Below, piece by piece: positions 47,557-56,989 of a stretch of 64,000 nt of DNA. The DNA is from Oceanirhabdus sp942490885 (GTDB taxonomy: Bacteria > Bacillota > Clostridia > Clostridiales > Clostridiaceae), in the NCBI GenBank assembly GCA_942490885.1, contig CALNYT010000002.1, forward strand, positions 1,302,001 through 1,366,000. Direction: 5' to 3'. Every line of letters begins with the position of its first letter. Within the stretch, counting starts at the first letter, position 1. Below the pieces are notes generated by a model. The model searched no databases and was not told the DNA's origin. It worked only from the letters and a program-made list of their open reading frames with translations. A program made the position numbers and the translations under genes.

Positions 47557-48231
47557 GTGGAAATATTGTATGAAAAGGTGAAAAAACTTTTAAACATATA
47601 TATATTATCAGTGTTTGTAATATATATATGTATTTTTGGTAGTACTGCATTGAATGATTATAAAAGTAGTCTTATATTATCAATTGTAATAGGAATATTA
47701 AGCATACCTGTATATTTAATTGGGAAAAAGACTAATGAGTACAGAATACTGAATCCAATAGTTAATTCCATAGCAATTGGATTTTGTGTTGGATCTTTGT
47801 ATAGTTATTTTGAGTTGAATATAACTTTAATAAACATAATACTTCCAATATTAATTATAATTGATTTTATAGTTGTAAATAAACTAATTATGAAGAATTT
47901 AAAATCTTATAAATGGATAATGTTAACAAATGTTTTTATAGGGATAGTGTCAATAATTATATCTTTAACTCAATACAGTAATAACAAAATATTATTTAGT
48001 CAAATAATATTTTTATCAATAACACATATATCATATTTTTCAGCAGTATCTTTACTTATGAAAGATAAATATGATTTATGGTTTTTATTAAGCATTACGT
48101 ATTTTTTAGCTTTTGTAATCATCTTTATTCTAGTAATATGTATTATTACTGAATCTGGAGATGTATTTGAAGTTTTATCTGAATTTAAGCCTTCTACAAA
48201 TAAGAGAAAGAAAACTAGTCAAATTAATTAG
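47557..48231 (+). CDS. Polytopic membrane protein, unknown family
   Basis: 224 residues with six or seven hydrophobic helices filling the sequence and a Lys/Arg tail (KPSTNKRKKTSQIN). Start at GTG 47557 with GGAG 14 bases upstream; a start at ATG 47569 is also possible. No recognisable motif. Followed by a strong terminator (48250). Function unknown. Confidence 0.6.
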   Translation: MEILYEKVKKLLNIYILSVFVIYICIFGSTALNDYKSSLILSIVIGILSIPVYLIGKKTNEYRILNPIVNSIAIGFCVGSLYSYFELNITLINIILPILIIIDFIVVNKLIMKNLKSYKWIMLTNVFIGIVSIIISLTQYSNNKILFSQIIFLSITHISYFSAVSLLMKDKYDLWFLLSITYFLAFVIIFILVICIITESGDVFEVLSEFKPSTNKRKKTSQIN

Positions 48232-48249
48232 ACTAGTTAGAAAAAATAT

Positions 48250-48275
48250 GAGGTAGTGGGGAACCCACTACCTCA
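48250..48275. terminator. Terminator (GGTAGTGG family)
   Basis: Perfect 11-bp stem GAGGTAGTGGG / CCCACTACCTC with loop GAA, then AGGCTATTTT. The next about 120 bases (48281-48400) are unusually GC-rich noncoding DNA containing ACTGCATGCTCGCTTCTC. Confidence 0.7.
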
Positions 48276-48475
48276 GGCTATTTTAAAAGCCCAATCTCAT
48301 CGTCACTAGGACTTGCTATGCTGCTCGAGTAGTATTTGTACACTGCATGCTCGCTTCTCTTGTTCCTTGACCTTAGGCTTTTTCAACGCCTGAAATTCTT
48401 AAGACAGAAAACAGAGTATAAACAATATATTGTAACTTTGTCTATTGATAGATAATTGTTTATAAGGAGAAGAAT

Positions 48476-49174
48476 ATGTATTGTCCAAAATGCGAAAGGC
48501 AGTATACTGATGGAAGTTTAAGATGTAAAGAATGTAATGAAAAACTAATAGTAAAACTGCCAATAAAAAAAGTTATAAAAAATAAACATAGGGTAGATTA
48601 TCATCCAGTAAGAGGTAAAAAGAAGAAAAGAGATGCTATAAACGAAGTGCTATTTAAAATAATATTTCTTAGCAAGTATACAAATATATACTTTTTTGGA
48701 TTTTTTATAAGCTTAATCTTAATATATTTTACTGTAATGATAGTAGCTTTTGAAAATATGGATCTAAAAGATGCTCTATTGGTAGTAGATATTTTCAAAA
48801 AAGTTATTTGTATATTGGTTTTAACATTGGTATTAATAGTATTTGGGGGTAATTTAGAGGATTGGAAATACTATAAAAAACTAAAAATGAAAAGCACGAT
48901 TTGTGCATATATAATAAAAGGAATCTTAATACTTTGTATAGTTACTGCTGAAATTAACATGTTATTTAAGCCAGTGCTTGATTATATATATAAAGATAGT
49001 TATATATCACAAGGTATAGTAACTGATATTTATAAAGGACGGAATGGCCGTATTACTATATTTGTTGACCATGAAAGTTACGCATATACGAAAAGATTTA
49101 GGAGCGTGGTAATTGGAGATACATATACTTTTACTTATGCTAAAAGAAGTCATCTAATATTAGAGATTAAATAA
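48476..49174 (+). CDS. Zinc-ribbon membrane protein
   Basis: 232 residues. The N-terminal zinc ribbon MYCPKCERQYTDGSLRCKEC (two CxxC pairs) is followed by a basic stretch and three or four membrane helices (about 65-90, 103-125, 140-163). A C-terminal soluble part begins SQGIVTDIYKGRNGRIT, a beta-rich segment like OB-type domains. No catalytic motif. Function unknown; possibly a membrane sensor or assembly factor. Confidence 0.7.
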   Translation: MYCPKCERQYTDGSLRCKECNEKLIVKLPIKKVIKNKHRVDYHPVRGKKKKRDAINEVLFKIIFLSKYTNIYFFGFFISLILIYFTVMIVAFENMDLKDALLVVDIFKKVICILVLTLVLIVFGGNLEDWKYYKKLKMKSTICAYIIKGILILCIVTAEINMLFKPVLDYIYKDSYISQGIVTDIYKGRNGRITIFVDHESYAYTKRFRSVVIGDTYTFTYAKRSHLILEIK

Positions 49175-49182
49175 AAGCGGGA

Positions 49183-49215
49183 GGGGACTGTCACCACCGA
49201 AAAAAGTAGAAAAAA
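49183..49215 (+). repeat. Dispersed repeat, copy D
   Basis: GGGGACTGTCACCACCGAA followed by AAAAGTAGAAAAAAC; one C shorter than copy A but with the same A-rich tail. Confidence 0.8.
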
Positions 49216-49297
49216 CATAGAGTGTGGACTTTTACCGCTTAGGATAGATGTTTTTACTGAAGCAAGGTGATTTATAGAAGAATATCAAGCAAAATTA

Positions 49298-50560
49298 TTG
49301 GATGGTGTTAATGTGGGAAATTTATCTGTGACAGCAGAGTTGCTCTTAAAGAAAACGATATTATTTAAGTACAAATTCGGCTTTACTGGAGAGGTATATA
49401 TTGCTCCGCATGAATTTGAAGCTGAGTATAAACAATACAAGGATATTTTAGAAAAATACTTCAGTTTCAAAGAGCCCTTTTATTGCAATAGAAGTAGAAT
49501 CTACTATTCTACAAAGTTAAAGGAAACTATGGATTTAATTTTAAGTATAGTTAGGGATACATATGTTATTAATAATTCTGATATATGTTTTCATAATAAA
49601 CAGTACATAATTTTTTCTTTGACAGAATATATGATATCTTCCGTAGGAAAAATACTTGGTGTATGTTTTGCTCATAATACATTAAAAAATAGGTATTATA
49701 TAGAACTTAAAACTTATTTATCACAGTTGACTGATTATTTAGTTTGTATACTTTTTAATGAAGATTTTAGTGCATTTCCTTCTATATCAAGAGATTTAAT
49801 TGATAGAATTTTAAGTGATATGCAGCAACTCAATATACAGGATGTAAGAGAATTCTCAGAAATGGATAATATTCTTATTATGTTTATAACTTATTTTGTG
49901 TATAGTGATTATTTGAAAAGGCAAAATCTCATTATCTCTCCATTACAAGGGGCTGTATTAATTCCACCATTTTATATATCAATGGACAAGTATGCTCATA
50001 GTAAGATTGGAAGAGATAGCACAATCAATTATGAGTATGTTAGATTATCAAATTATGATAATTTGCATTATTGTCAGTCTTCATTGTCTGAACAAATACA
50101 GGTATTAAGGATGCAATATGATAAGAATATTAATGTGATTTTACTAGATGATAATACTGGTACTGGAAGAACAATAAAGAATATTAAACAAGAACTTTCA
50201 AAAGAATTCACTAATATTACAACAGGTGTATTGGAGTGTAGATGGGATACTAAATTATTCAAATTAAAATATCCAAATTATACAGCATTTGAATTAAATG
50301 ATGTAGATTTAATAACACCTCTATGTTATAGACAGTACAAGATATTTGATGAACAAATAGAATATATTAAAAATGATAAAAAACTTCATTATTGGTATAA
50401 GAATGGACAGTTTTATAGACTAAATATGATTTATAAGGAAATTGATTACTATACATATATCAATGAAAATTGTGCAGACGATACAATCAAAGAAAGAATG
50501 TTAAATATATATGAGAATTTTAAATATATTGAAGATATACTGCAGATTAATACGTTGTGA
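49298..50560 (+). CDS. Orphan phosphoribosyltransferase-like protein
   Basis: 420 residues. A type I PRTase PRPP-binding loop is clear: NVILLDDNTGTGRTIKNI (about residues 278-295), followed by a beta strand with VLECRWD. The N-terminal 230 residues are helical and unfamiliar, so this is not a housekeeping apt/hpt/pyrE enzyme (about 180-210 residues). The start is uncertain: no ribosome site precedes TTG 49298 or GTG 49313, and the frame opens at 49271 after a stop, close to repeat copy D. The N-terminus may have been trimmed. Neighbours give no pathway. Confidence 0.65.
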   Translation: MDGVNVGNLSVTAELLLKKTILFKYKFGFTGEVYIAPHEFEAEYKQYKDILEKYFSFKEPFYCNRSRIYYSTKLKETMDLILSIVRDTYVINNSDICFHNKQYIIFSLTEYMISSVGKILGVCFAHNTLKNRYYIELKTYLSQLTDYLVCILFNEDFSAFPSISRDLIDRILSDMQQLNIQDVREFSEMDNILIMFITYFVYSDYLKRQNLIISPLQGAVLIPPFYISMDKYAHSKIGRDSTINYEYVRLSNYDNLHYCQSSLSEQIQVLRMQYDKNINVILLDDNTGTGRTIKNIKQELSKEFTNITTGVLECRWDTKLFKLKYPNYTAFELNDVDLITPLCYRQYKIFDEQIEYIKNDKKLHYWYKNGQFYRLNMIYKEIDYYTYINENCADDTIKERMLNIYENFKYIEDILQINTL

Positions 50561-50765
50561 CGCTATATATTGAATATTGCATATAAATATGGGGCTGTCG
50601 CATTAGCATAAAAAAATATGCTACCGCGGCAGCGTTTTTTGTTCGTTTTATAGAATATTCAATGCTACTTTAACCTCTAATAAGTTCCATAATTAAAAAA
50701 TGGCGTGATTTAATAAGCCTTTGATATTAAGACTTTTTTTGATTTCCAGTGTTTTTAAAGTTCTA

Positions 50766-52538
50766 ACTTGGATTCGGCAAGTAACTTTGAAAAGTATTGA
50801 TATAACTAGAAATTCTGCAAAAAAAAATTAAAGGGCATCACAATCTTTGATATAATGTAATCTGCTAAGAAAAACATCGAAAGGATTGTGACACCCATGA
50901 TTAGTATACCACAAGCGATTGTAAGATACATTAAATATTTAAATTTAGATGTGAAATTTGACAATAAAACTGTAACTACAGTTGCTACATTTTGTTATGT
51001 TGAACTATTCAAGCAAGTTATAGGTTTTAAACACTTACTCCGTAAAGGCGTAGCCTACAAGAAGAGCAAGAACTCTATCTTTTCTACTGTTGAAATTATT
51101 GACTACCTAATTGATGCCAATATTTTAGGTTATTCAAGGTTTAGTCACTTAGATGATTTAGGTAAAGATAGTGGTTATAAGAAAATTAAAGAAGTCGAGA
51201 GACTGCCCAGTGAAAAAGTATGTAGAGATCTTTTGCAAGCGTTACCAACAGAATCGTTAGCGGAATTGAGAAATATCAACAAACAAATTCTTGAACTGAA
51301 ATCTAAAACAGAAGGTACTCGAGAGGTTTGTATTAATATTGATGATACAGTTATAACTATATTTGGGAATCAAGAAGGTTGTGGTATAGGATATAATCCA
51401 AGATATAAAGGAAGACCTTCTTTCAAAGAAAAGATTGCAGCAATAGCTGGAACAGATGAACTTTTGGATATTACATTAGAATCAGGAAAGCACCATAGTA
51501 ATCATGAATTCCTTGATTTTTTTCAGAACTGTGTTAGCCAATTGCCTAAAGGATATATTCTTAAAAGAGTAAGATTGGATAGAGGTTTTATAGATGAAAA
51601 GAACTTGCTATTTTTTGAAGAAGAACAATTGGAGTATGTTGTAAAATGCAAGAAATATGCTTCAGTAAAAAAATCATAGAATATATCAATGAAAATCAAC
51701 TTGACTATGAATGGATTAGCATAAGTTCTAAATATAATGTGAGTGAGATAACTATACCATTGCCAACATGGGAAAGAGCTAGACGTTTTGTAATTGTTAG
51801 AAAAGAAGTTGAGTCAAAAGATGAAAACCAGTTAAGACTTGAAGAATTTACGTATCAATATGAAGTTATTGTTACAAACATAGATTATCTTACAGCCGAA
51901 GCTATTTACCATGAATATAACAAAAGATGTGACGTAGAAAACAATATTGATGAATTAAAACAAGGATTTGCCTTTGGTGAAAATAGTCTTATTCAAAAAA
52001 AGATGAATCAACTTTATTTGCTTATTAAAATGATTGCATATAACATTCACAATTGGTTTAAACAAGCAATTCTTCCTAAGGAAATGCATCATCATGAGAT
52101 TACTACTTTAAGAAGACTCTTTTATAAAGTGGTTGGAAATATTTGTGGAAACGGTTCATATAGACATTTGAAATTTTCTAATAATCACTTTCTTGATAAA
52201 GTAATACAGACTATAAAAATTAACATAGATAAATTTATCAATAAAGTACCACATTATTTGATTTCATGACTTAATATATAATTTCGTGTTCTTTGAAAAA
52301 GTAATACTTAATGGCGGAAGGGTTTGTTTGCCCCCACCGGCTAACGCAGTATTGAAGTCTTATTATTAATTAATTTTCTGATTATTTGAGGCTTATTAGT
52401 CATACCCTTTTATCCCTTTCGGGATTGAATGAAGAGAAATATAAAATGAGTTTAGAATAATAAAATATAAAAAAATGATTATTAATATTCCCAAAATTGA
52501 TTTGGTATTAATAATCATTATTCTTGCCGAATCCAAGT
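50766..52538 (+). mobile_element. IS1380-family insertion sequence nested in IS1182
   Basis: Terminal inverted repeats ACTTGGATTCGGCAAG (50766-50781) and CTTGCCGAATCCAAGT (52523-52538), flanked by TCTA (50762-50765 and 52539-52542), a 4-bp target duplication. It lies just beyond the stop codon of the host IS1182 transposase. A long hairpin (AATGATTATTAATA arms, about 52474-52518) sits inside the right end. Confidence 0.85.
50888..52269 (+). pseudogene. IS1380-family transposase with a frameshift at A7
   Basis: Two overlapping frames, 50888-51679 and 51646-52269, together give about 460 residues, the normal IS1380 length. DDE motifs: CINIDDTVI, RLDRGFID and YNKRCDVENNIDELKQGF. The break is at GTA AAA AAA TCA (about 51666-51677): one extra A would restore KKIIEYINENQ. 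A_AAA_AAA is in the phase of a -1 slippery heptamer, so low-level frameshifting or transcript slippage could still make full-length enzyme. Confidence 0.82.
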
Positions 52539-52545
52539 TCTAAAA

Positions 52546-54174
52546 TTATGCACCCTTTTTAAGAGGAAAAAGATGTATTCCAGTTCTATCTGACTGAATT
52601 TTATTATGTAGCTTATTTATATTATGTGCCATTGCTAATAGAACACTTTCTGCCAAAACATTCTTTTTACCTTTACTTAGATATCTACGAAATCCCATAT
52701 CCTGTTTTATCTGTGCAAAAGAGCCTTCGGCCTGAATACTTCGATTCATTCTCAATTCGCAGCCTTCTTCACTTACAATTCTTTCAAGATTTTCTTTGCG
52801 AAGCATGTTGAATAGCTTTGAAGTTTCAAGATTTTTAACTCTTTCTTCTAGTGGTGTTTTGCAGTTATGTCCTTTTATGCATTTGCTCTTGTAAATACAG
52901 TTACTGCAGTCCTCAGAAGTATAAATTGTTTTTTGACTTATATAGCCTGTCTTACTTTTTCTTTTTACTATTTTATTTACTGTTAGTTTCTTATTATTTT
53001 TACAAGTATAATAATCACCAAATTCAGTATAATCCATATTATCTATTCTGCTTATATCATTTTTATATTTCCTTGTTTTTTATATTTCATAATTTGCTGG
53101 CTTAATATATGATAATTGTCCATTCTCTTTAACATAAACATAATTTTCTTCACTCTCGTAACATGCATCCGCAACAATTTTAAAATACTTAAAGTACAAG
53201 AAATCCTCCATGCTTTTTATAAATGGAATCAATGTTGTTGTGTCCGTAGGCTGTGGGCCAACAGTAAGCCATACTATATATTCAGAATCTACTCCATGTT
53301 GAACATTATAACCTGGTTTTAACTGACCATTTTTCATAGCATCTTCTTTCATTCTCATAAAGGTTGCATCTTTATCAGTCTTGGAATAGCTATTACGTTT
53401 ACCACAGGTATGGATTTTTTGTGTATATTCTTTTAACTTACCAAGATACTCCTCAAGTTTTTCAATGGAACGTTGAATAGGAGTTTTTCTTTTACCACAT
53501 CCATGTACAAATTCTATATTTTCTTCTTGTTTCAAGGCGTAAAGCTTCTTGCGCAGCTTTTTTACATGCTTTATTTTTACTTTGTTCTCGTATACAAGCT
53601 TTATTCCATACAGTTCTTCACATTCAGCTACGAAATCAGCTAATTTAGAAAGTAATCTCTCCAAATTTTTTGAAACTGATTTTTTCCAAACGAAAGTATA
53701 CTTGTTAGCACATGCCTCTATCTTTGTACCATCAATAAATATAGCATCTCCTAATATTTCTCCAATCTCATAAAGGAAATTTGTCATTTCAGCCATAATT
53801 GTTTCTGAACAGGGAGCAAAGTGAAGACTACGAAACCTTGCAAAGGTAGAATGATCTGGTACTGGTGAACCTTCTAAAAGGTACATGAAATTAACATCTC
53901 TTTTGCAGGAGGTTTCCATTTCCCTAGAAGAATAGCTATGATTCATGTAAGAATAAAGTACAATCTTCAGCATCTGACGAGGCGTAGCCTGATTTTCCCT
54001 TAATCGGGAATAAGTCGAATATAAATCTGTTAAATCCATCTCATCTACAAACCGACTTAGCAAACGCACCGAATCATTATTTGGAATCATGTACTCAATA
54101 TTTAGCGGAAGTTTTAATTGATAATTTCCACGATTTGAAGTATAATTTTTATGTAAATTAATATGTTTGATCAT
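52546..54174 (-). pseudogene. IS1182-family transposase with one in-frame stop
   Basis: N-terminal part (53080-54174) with the DUF772 domain and DAIFIDGTKIEACANK; C-terminal part (52546-53037) with CIYKSKC, the acidic motif region QAEGSFAQIKQDMGFRR and ALLA-like MAHNINKLH. Both lie in the same frame, separated only by TAA at 53080-53082 and 14 sense codons (YEI stop KTRKYKND). A single nonsense mutation has inactivated it. Confidence 0.85.
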
Positions 54175-54308
54175 ATATTAATTTTACTATAAGTCTTTCA
54201 CTCTTTCGAGTGGGAGACTTATTTTTTTACGAAAAAAACTGTCGCACTAATTATTTAGTGCGACAGCCCCATTTTTAAATTTTATGAATAAATTTCCTGA
54301 AAGTATGA

Positions 54309-54336
54309 TATAATAACATGCACAAACAAATGTTTG
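54309..54336 (+). promoter_or_regulatory. -10 box with LexA-like palindrome, second copy
   Basis: TATAAT (54309-54314), then CAAACAAATGTTTG (54323-54336), CAAAC-N4-GTTTG. The upstream sequence (AATAAATTTC...TATGATATAATA) is shared with the region before 34186, so both descend from one promoter. Confidence 0.5.
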
Positions 54337-54351
54337 CTGAACGGGAATGTT

Positions 54352-54430
54352 ATGAAAGTGGTTGCAATGCTGATAGAGGTTGTTGCAATATGAGATTGAT
54401 ACTCGTAAGTAGATGTTATTTAAAATTTAG
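54352..54430 (+). pseudogene. Remnant of the small SOS-type gene
   Basis: ATG 54352 reads MKVVAMLIEVVAI then TGA, matching the start of the intact protein at 34186 (MKVVAIPIEVVAW). The following GAGATTGATACTCGTAAGTAGATGTTATTTAAAATTTAG matches its last codons. The middle about 190 bases are deleted. Confidence 0.75.
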
Positions 54431-54444
54431 AGGGAGTAATATTT

Positions 54445-54603
54445 ATGAAAATTCAAGAGTTAAGTTATCAGGATAAGATGAATAAAGAGGTTTTTGAAGG
54501 GCTTGGAGATCTAGAGGTATTAGTTTTAAATAATGCTGATAGAGAGACATTATTAGATCAAATTAAAAAGATGAAGATGAGGTATGATGAAATTCAGGTA
54601 TAA
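54445..54603 (+). CDS. 52-residue helical protein downstream of SOS-type promoter
   Basis: ATG 54445 with GGGAG 11 bases upstream encodes a short acidic/basic helical protein (begins MKIQELSYQDKMNKEVFEGL, ends KMKMRYDEIQV). It follows the remnant gene by 14 bases and would be in the same transcript, under the LexA-like box. Function unknown. Confidence 0.55.
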   Translation: MKIQELSYQDKMNKEVFEGLGDLEVLVLNNADRETLLDQIKKMKMRYDEIQV

Positions 54604-54711
54604 AACATAACAACTGACGGTGCTTACATGCAGGGATTTATCAACTATTGTTGAAATATATAGAAGTAGTAATGTGATGAGTGAAATTAATTAATAAAAA
54701 AGGAGTATGTT

Positions 54712-55314
54712 ATGGAGCTATTAGAAGTAATTAGAAAAAGAAGATCAGTAAGGAAATTTAAAGATATGGATATAAGCGATAAGATTATTAATGATATTTT
54801 GGAAAGTGCAAAACTTGCTCCTGAAACAGATACCTGTAATTATTATTTTGGAGTAATAAACGATACTAAAGTGAAAAATGAAATTGCAGGTGCAACTTTA
54901 TGGGCAGAGTGGGTAGCAAAAGCACCTGTTATTTTTGTTTGTTGTTGTGATATTAGTTGGGACATTAGTGAGCAAAAGGATGATGACTATGGTGTTATTG
55001 GAAATAAACTTAGATATGGCGATGATATTGTAAACTTTCTAATAGAACATAAAAATCGTAAAGAATGTAAAACATTAATGCAAAGTACTCCTGTTTACAT
55101 AGCTGCGCAACATATGATTCTTACCGCTGTTTCACACGATTTGCGAGGGTGTTTAGTTGATTTTATTGATATTGAAAAGATTAATAAAATATTAGGACTG
55201 CCAGAGCATATTACATGTCAACTGCTTGTTCCTATAGGGTATGCAGATGAAACACCAAAAACAAAAAGTAACATAAGTAGGAATGATTTATTTTTTTATA
55301 ATCAGTGGAAATAA
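54712..55314 (+). CDS. Nitroreductase-family protein
   Basis: 200 residues. The N-terminal FMN-binding signature LEVIRKRRSVRKFKD is typical of nitroreductase-like oxidoreductases, and the C-terminal part has GYADETPKTKS (usual G-x-P/A-x-E-x-P/K loop). The middle is diverged: DTCNYYFGVINDTKV replaces the common PSAGNxQPW block. Probably an FMN, NAD(P)H-dependent reductase of unknown substrate. AAAGGAG ribosome site; own terminator. Confidence 0.85.
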   Translation: MELLEVIRKRRSVRKFKDMDISDKIINDILESAKLAPETDTCNYYFGVINDTKVKNEIAGATLWAEWVAKAPVIFVCCCDISWDISEQKDDDYGVIGNKLRYGDDIVNFLIEHKNRKECKTLMQSTPVYIAAQHMILTAVSHDLRGCLVDFIDIEKINKILGLPEHITCQLLVPIGYADETPKTKSNISRNDLFFYNQWK

Positions 55315-55371
55315 TGGGTTAACAACAATAGAAAATTAAAGTAATTGGTATTTTTCTTATAATAGGTAATG

Positions 55372-55409
55372 AATAGGACAACTTTGAATATAAAATTGTC
55401 CTATTTTTA
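55372..55409 (+). terminator. Terminator after nitroreductase
   Basis: AATAGGACAA / TTGTCCTATT with loop CTTTGAATATAAAA, followed by TTTAATT. Confidence 0.75.
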
Positions 55410-55597
55410 ATTATTATTAATTGTTGGATTTACTTGTTGCAAAGAAAGAAAATCAAGTAAGATTATGTAATCATAATTAAGAATATATTCCACCACAACA
55501 GTAATATATTATTAAAAGGGTAATTGTTTTAATATATATATTTTTTGTTGTTTTAAAATAAAGTGAAACCATCAATTAAAATAATGGAGGGGACTTT

Positions 55598-55762
55598 ATG
55601 AGTGTATTTTGGTTAATAATTTGGTTGATTTGTGGTATATGGGGTGCAATGGATGCATCAGACAGAGGGCAATCTGGAATTTTAGTATTCATTTTAATTC
55701 TTTTTCTTGGTCCAATAGGACTAATAATATGGTTACTGATTAGAGATAAGGGAGATAGATAA
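55598..55762 (+). CDS. 54-residue membrane protein
   Basis: ATG 55598 preceded by ATGGAGGGGAC. Two hydrophobic helices (about 4-18 and 28-48) joined by a polar turn DASDRGQSG, ending LIRDKGDR. It resembles small phospholipase-D-nuclease-N-type (PLDc_N) membrane proteins, but this is weak. Function unknown. Confidence 0.6.
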   Translation: MSVFWLIIWLICGIWGAMDASDRGQSGILVFILILFLGPIGLIIWLLIRDKGDR

Positions 55763-55783
55763 TAAATCGAAACGTTTATATGG

Positions 55784-55823
55784 ATACCACTTCATATTTG
55801 ATATGTTCAATATGGAGTGGTAT
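55784..55823. terminator. Hairpin after small membrane protein
   Basis: ATACCACTTCATATT / AATATGGAGTGGTAT (one mismatch), loop TGATATGTTC. Likely terminator, though the U-tract is poor. Confidence 0.55.
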
Positions 55824-55875
55824 TTCTATTCTAAGGGGTATAGTGTTACTAAGATTAGACATATATAGTGAAATA

Positions 55876-55894
55876 TCGGGTGGTGACAGTCCCC
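55876..55894 (-). repeat. Dispersed repeat, copy E
   Basis: TCGGGTGGTGACAGTCCCC, the complement of copies A and B; solitary, in noncoding DNA. Confidence 0.78.
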
Positions 55895-56053
55895 AAATAT
55901 TTTGTAAGTATTTGACGTATGAACCATAATATAATATAATTCTATAGACAAGAAAAGACGCCAAGTTTTAAGAAGATTAATTTTAAAAATGATTTGTGAC
56001 GGAAAGGAATATTAGAGTTATGTCAAATAATATTTTTATGGAGGTAAAGTGTT

Positions 56054-56989
56054 ATGGGTTTATTTTATGAAGCAACAGGTTTTACTGGTTGGGCAATTTG
56101 GCTTTTTGTTCTCTTTGCTTTAATGGCTTTTAATGAGCTTGGTCGTTCAACTAAATGGGGAGGAATTGTTCTTTTTCTAATTGTTCCTATAGTTCTAACT
56201 ATCTTTGTTTGGCCAACAACTGCAGCCCCAGGAAATGAATATGGTACGGGTACTTGGTTTAACTGGGTAAAAACTTATTCAGCTCTAGCAGGGTGTCTTT
56301 GGTTTATGGCTCTTCGTTATAGTCCAAAACTTGCTAAAAAGAAGTGGGCATTGTGTTTGCCAGCTGTAATATTGGGAGTTAATATCCTTGAAGCAGCTAT
56401 TCGTGATTTCCAATGCTTTTCATATGGTGCATGGAATGGAGCATATGTAGACAATCTTTGGGTAATGTCAGGACCATGGAATATCATGAATGGTATAGCT
56501 GGAATACTTAATGTCATTGCCATCTGTGGTTGGGCTGGTATTTTTATTTCTAAAGACAAAACAAAAGATATGATTTGGCCTGACATGATTTGGGTTTGGA
56601 TTATAGCTTATGATTTGTGGAATTTCGCATATACATACAATTGTATTGCTGATCATTCATTCTATTGTGGATTGGCATTATTGCTGTCTTGTACAATACC
56701 TGCTTTCTTTATCAAAAAAGGAGCGTGGTTGCAGCATCGAGCTCATACACTTGGATTGTGGATTATGTTTGTAATGACTGTACCATCATTTGCAGATAGA
56801 ATAGCTCCTGTAGCTACTACACATAATTCAACAGCGTTTTTTATAGCAAGCTTGATATCTTTAATCGCAAATGTTGTACTAGTAGTTTATCAGTTTAATA
56901 AGATTCGCAAAAATAAACTAAATCCACTGAAAGATGAAATTTATGTGGACACAAATGTGTACAAGCAGGTTATTCAAGAAAACATTTAA
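56054..56989 (+). CDS. DUF5692-family polytopic membrane protein
   Basis: 311 residues with about nine hydrophobic helices and many Trp/aromatic residues: FNELGRSTKWGGI (about 26-38), WPTTAAPGNEYGTGTWFNWV, AIRDFQCFSYG and WVWIIAYDLWNFAYTYNC. I recognise this as the DUF5692 pattern of gut-type clostridia; no function is assigned to it. GGAGG ribosome site 11 bases before ATG. The Trp-rich, conserved polar residues in helices suggest a transporter or membrane enzyme (inference). Confidence 0.75.
   Translation: MGLFYEATGFTGWAIWLFVLFALMAFNELGRSTKWGGIVLFLIVPIVLTIFVWPTTAAPGNEYGTGTWFNWVKTYSALAGCLWFMALRYSPKLAKKKWALCLPAVILGVNILEAAIRDFQCFSYGAWNGAYVDNLWVMSGPWNIMNGIAGILNVIAICGWAGIFISKDKTKDMIWPDMIWVWIIAYDLWNFAYTYNCIADHSFYCGLALLLSCTIPAFFIKKGAWLQHRAHTLGLWIMFVMTVPSFADRIAPVATTHNSTAFFIASLISLIANVVLVVYQFNKIRKNKLNPLKDEIYVDTNVYKQVIQENI

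Larger units (their letters stand above)
50589..54272 (-). mobile_element. IS1182-family element interrupted by an IS1380-family element
   Basis: Outer ends ATGGGGCTGTCGCA (50589-50602) and TGCGACAGCCCCAT (54259-54272) are inverted repeats, and both ends can form hairpins. The transposase is on the minus strand. Without the 1.77-kb insert the element would be about 1.9 kb, normal for IS1182. The transposase has a nonsense codon, so the element is defective. Confidence 0.82.

Noticed and set aside
32605..55894. Repeated GGGGACTGTCACC units as a CRISPR array
   Set aside because: Copies are far apart, in both orientations, with no regular spacers and no cas genes.
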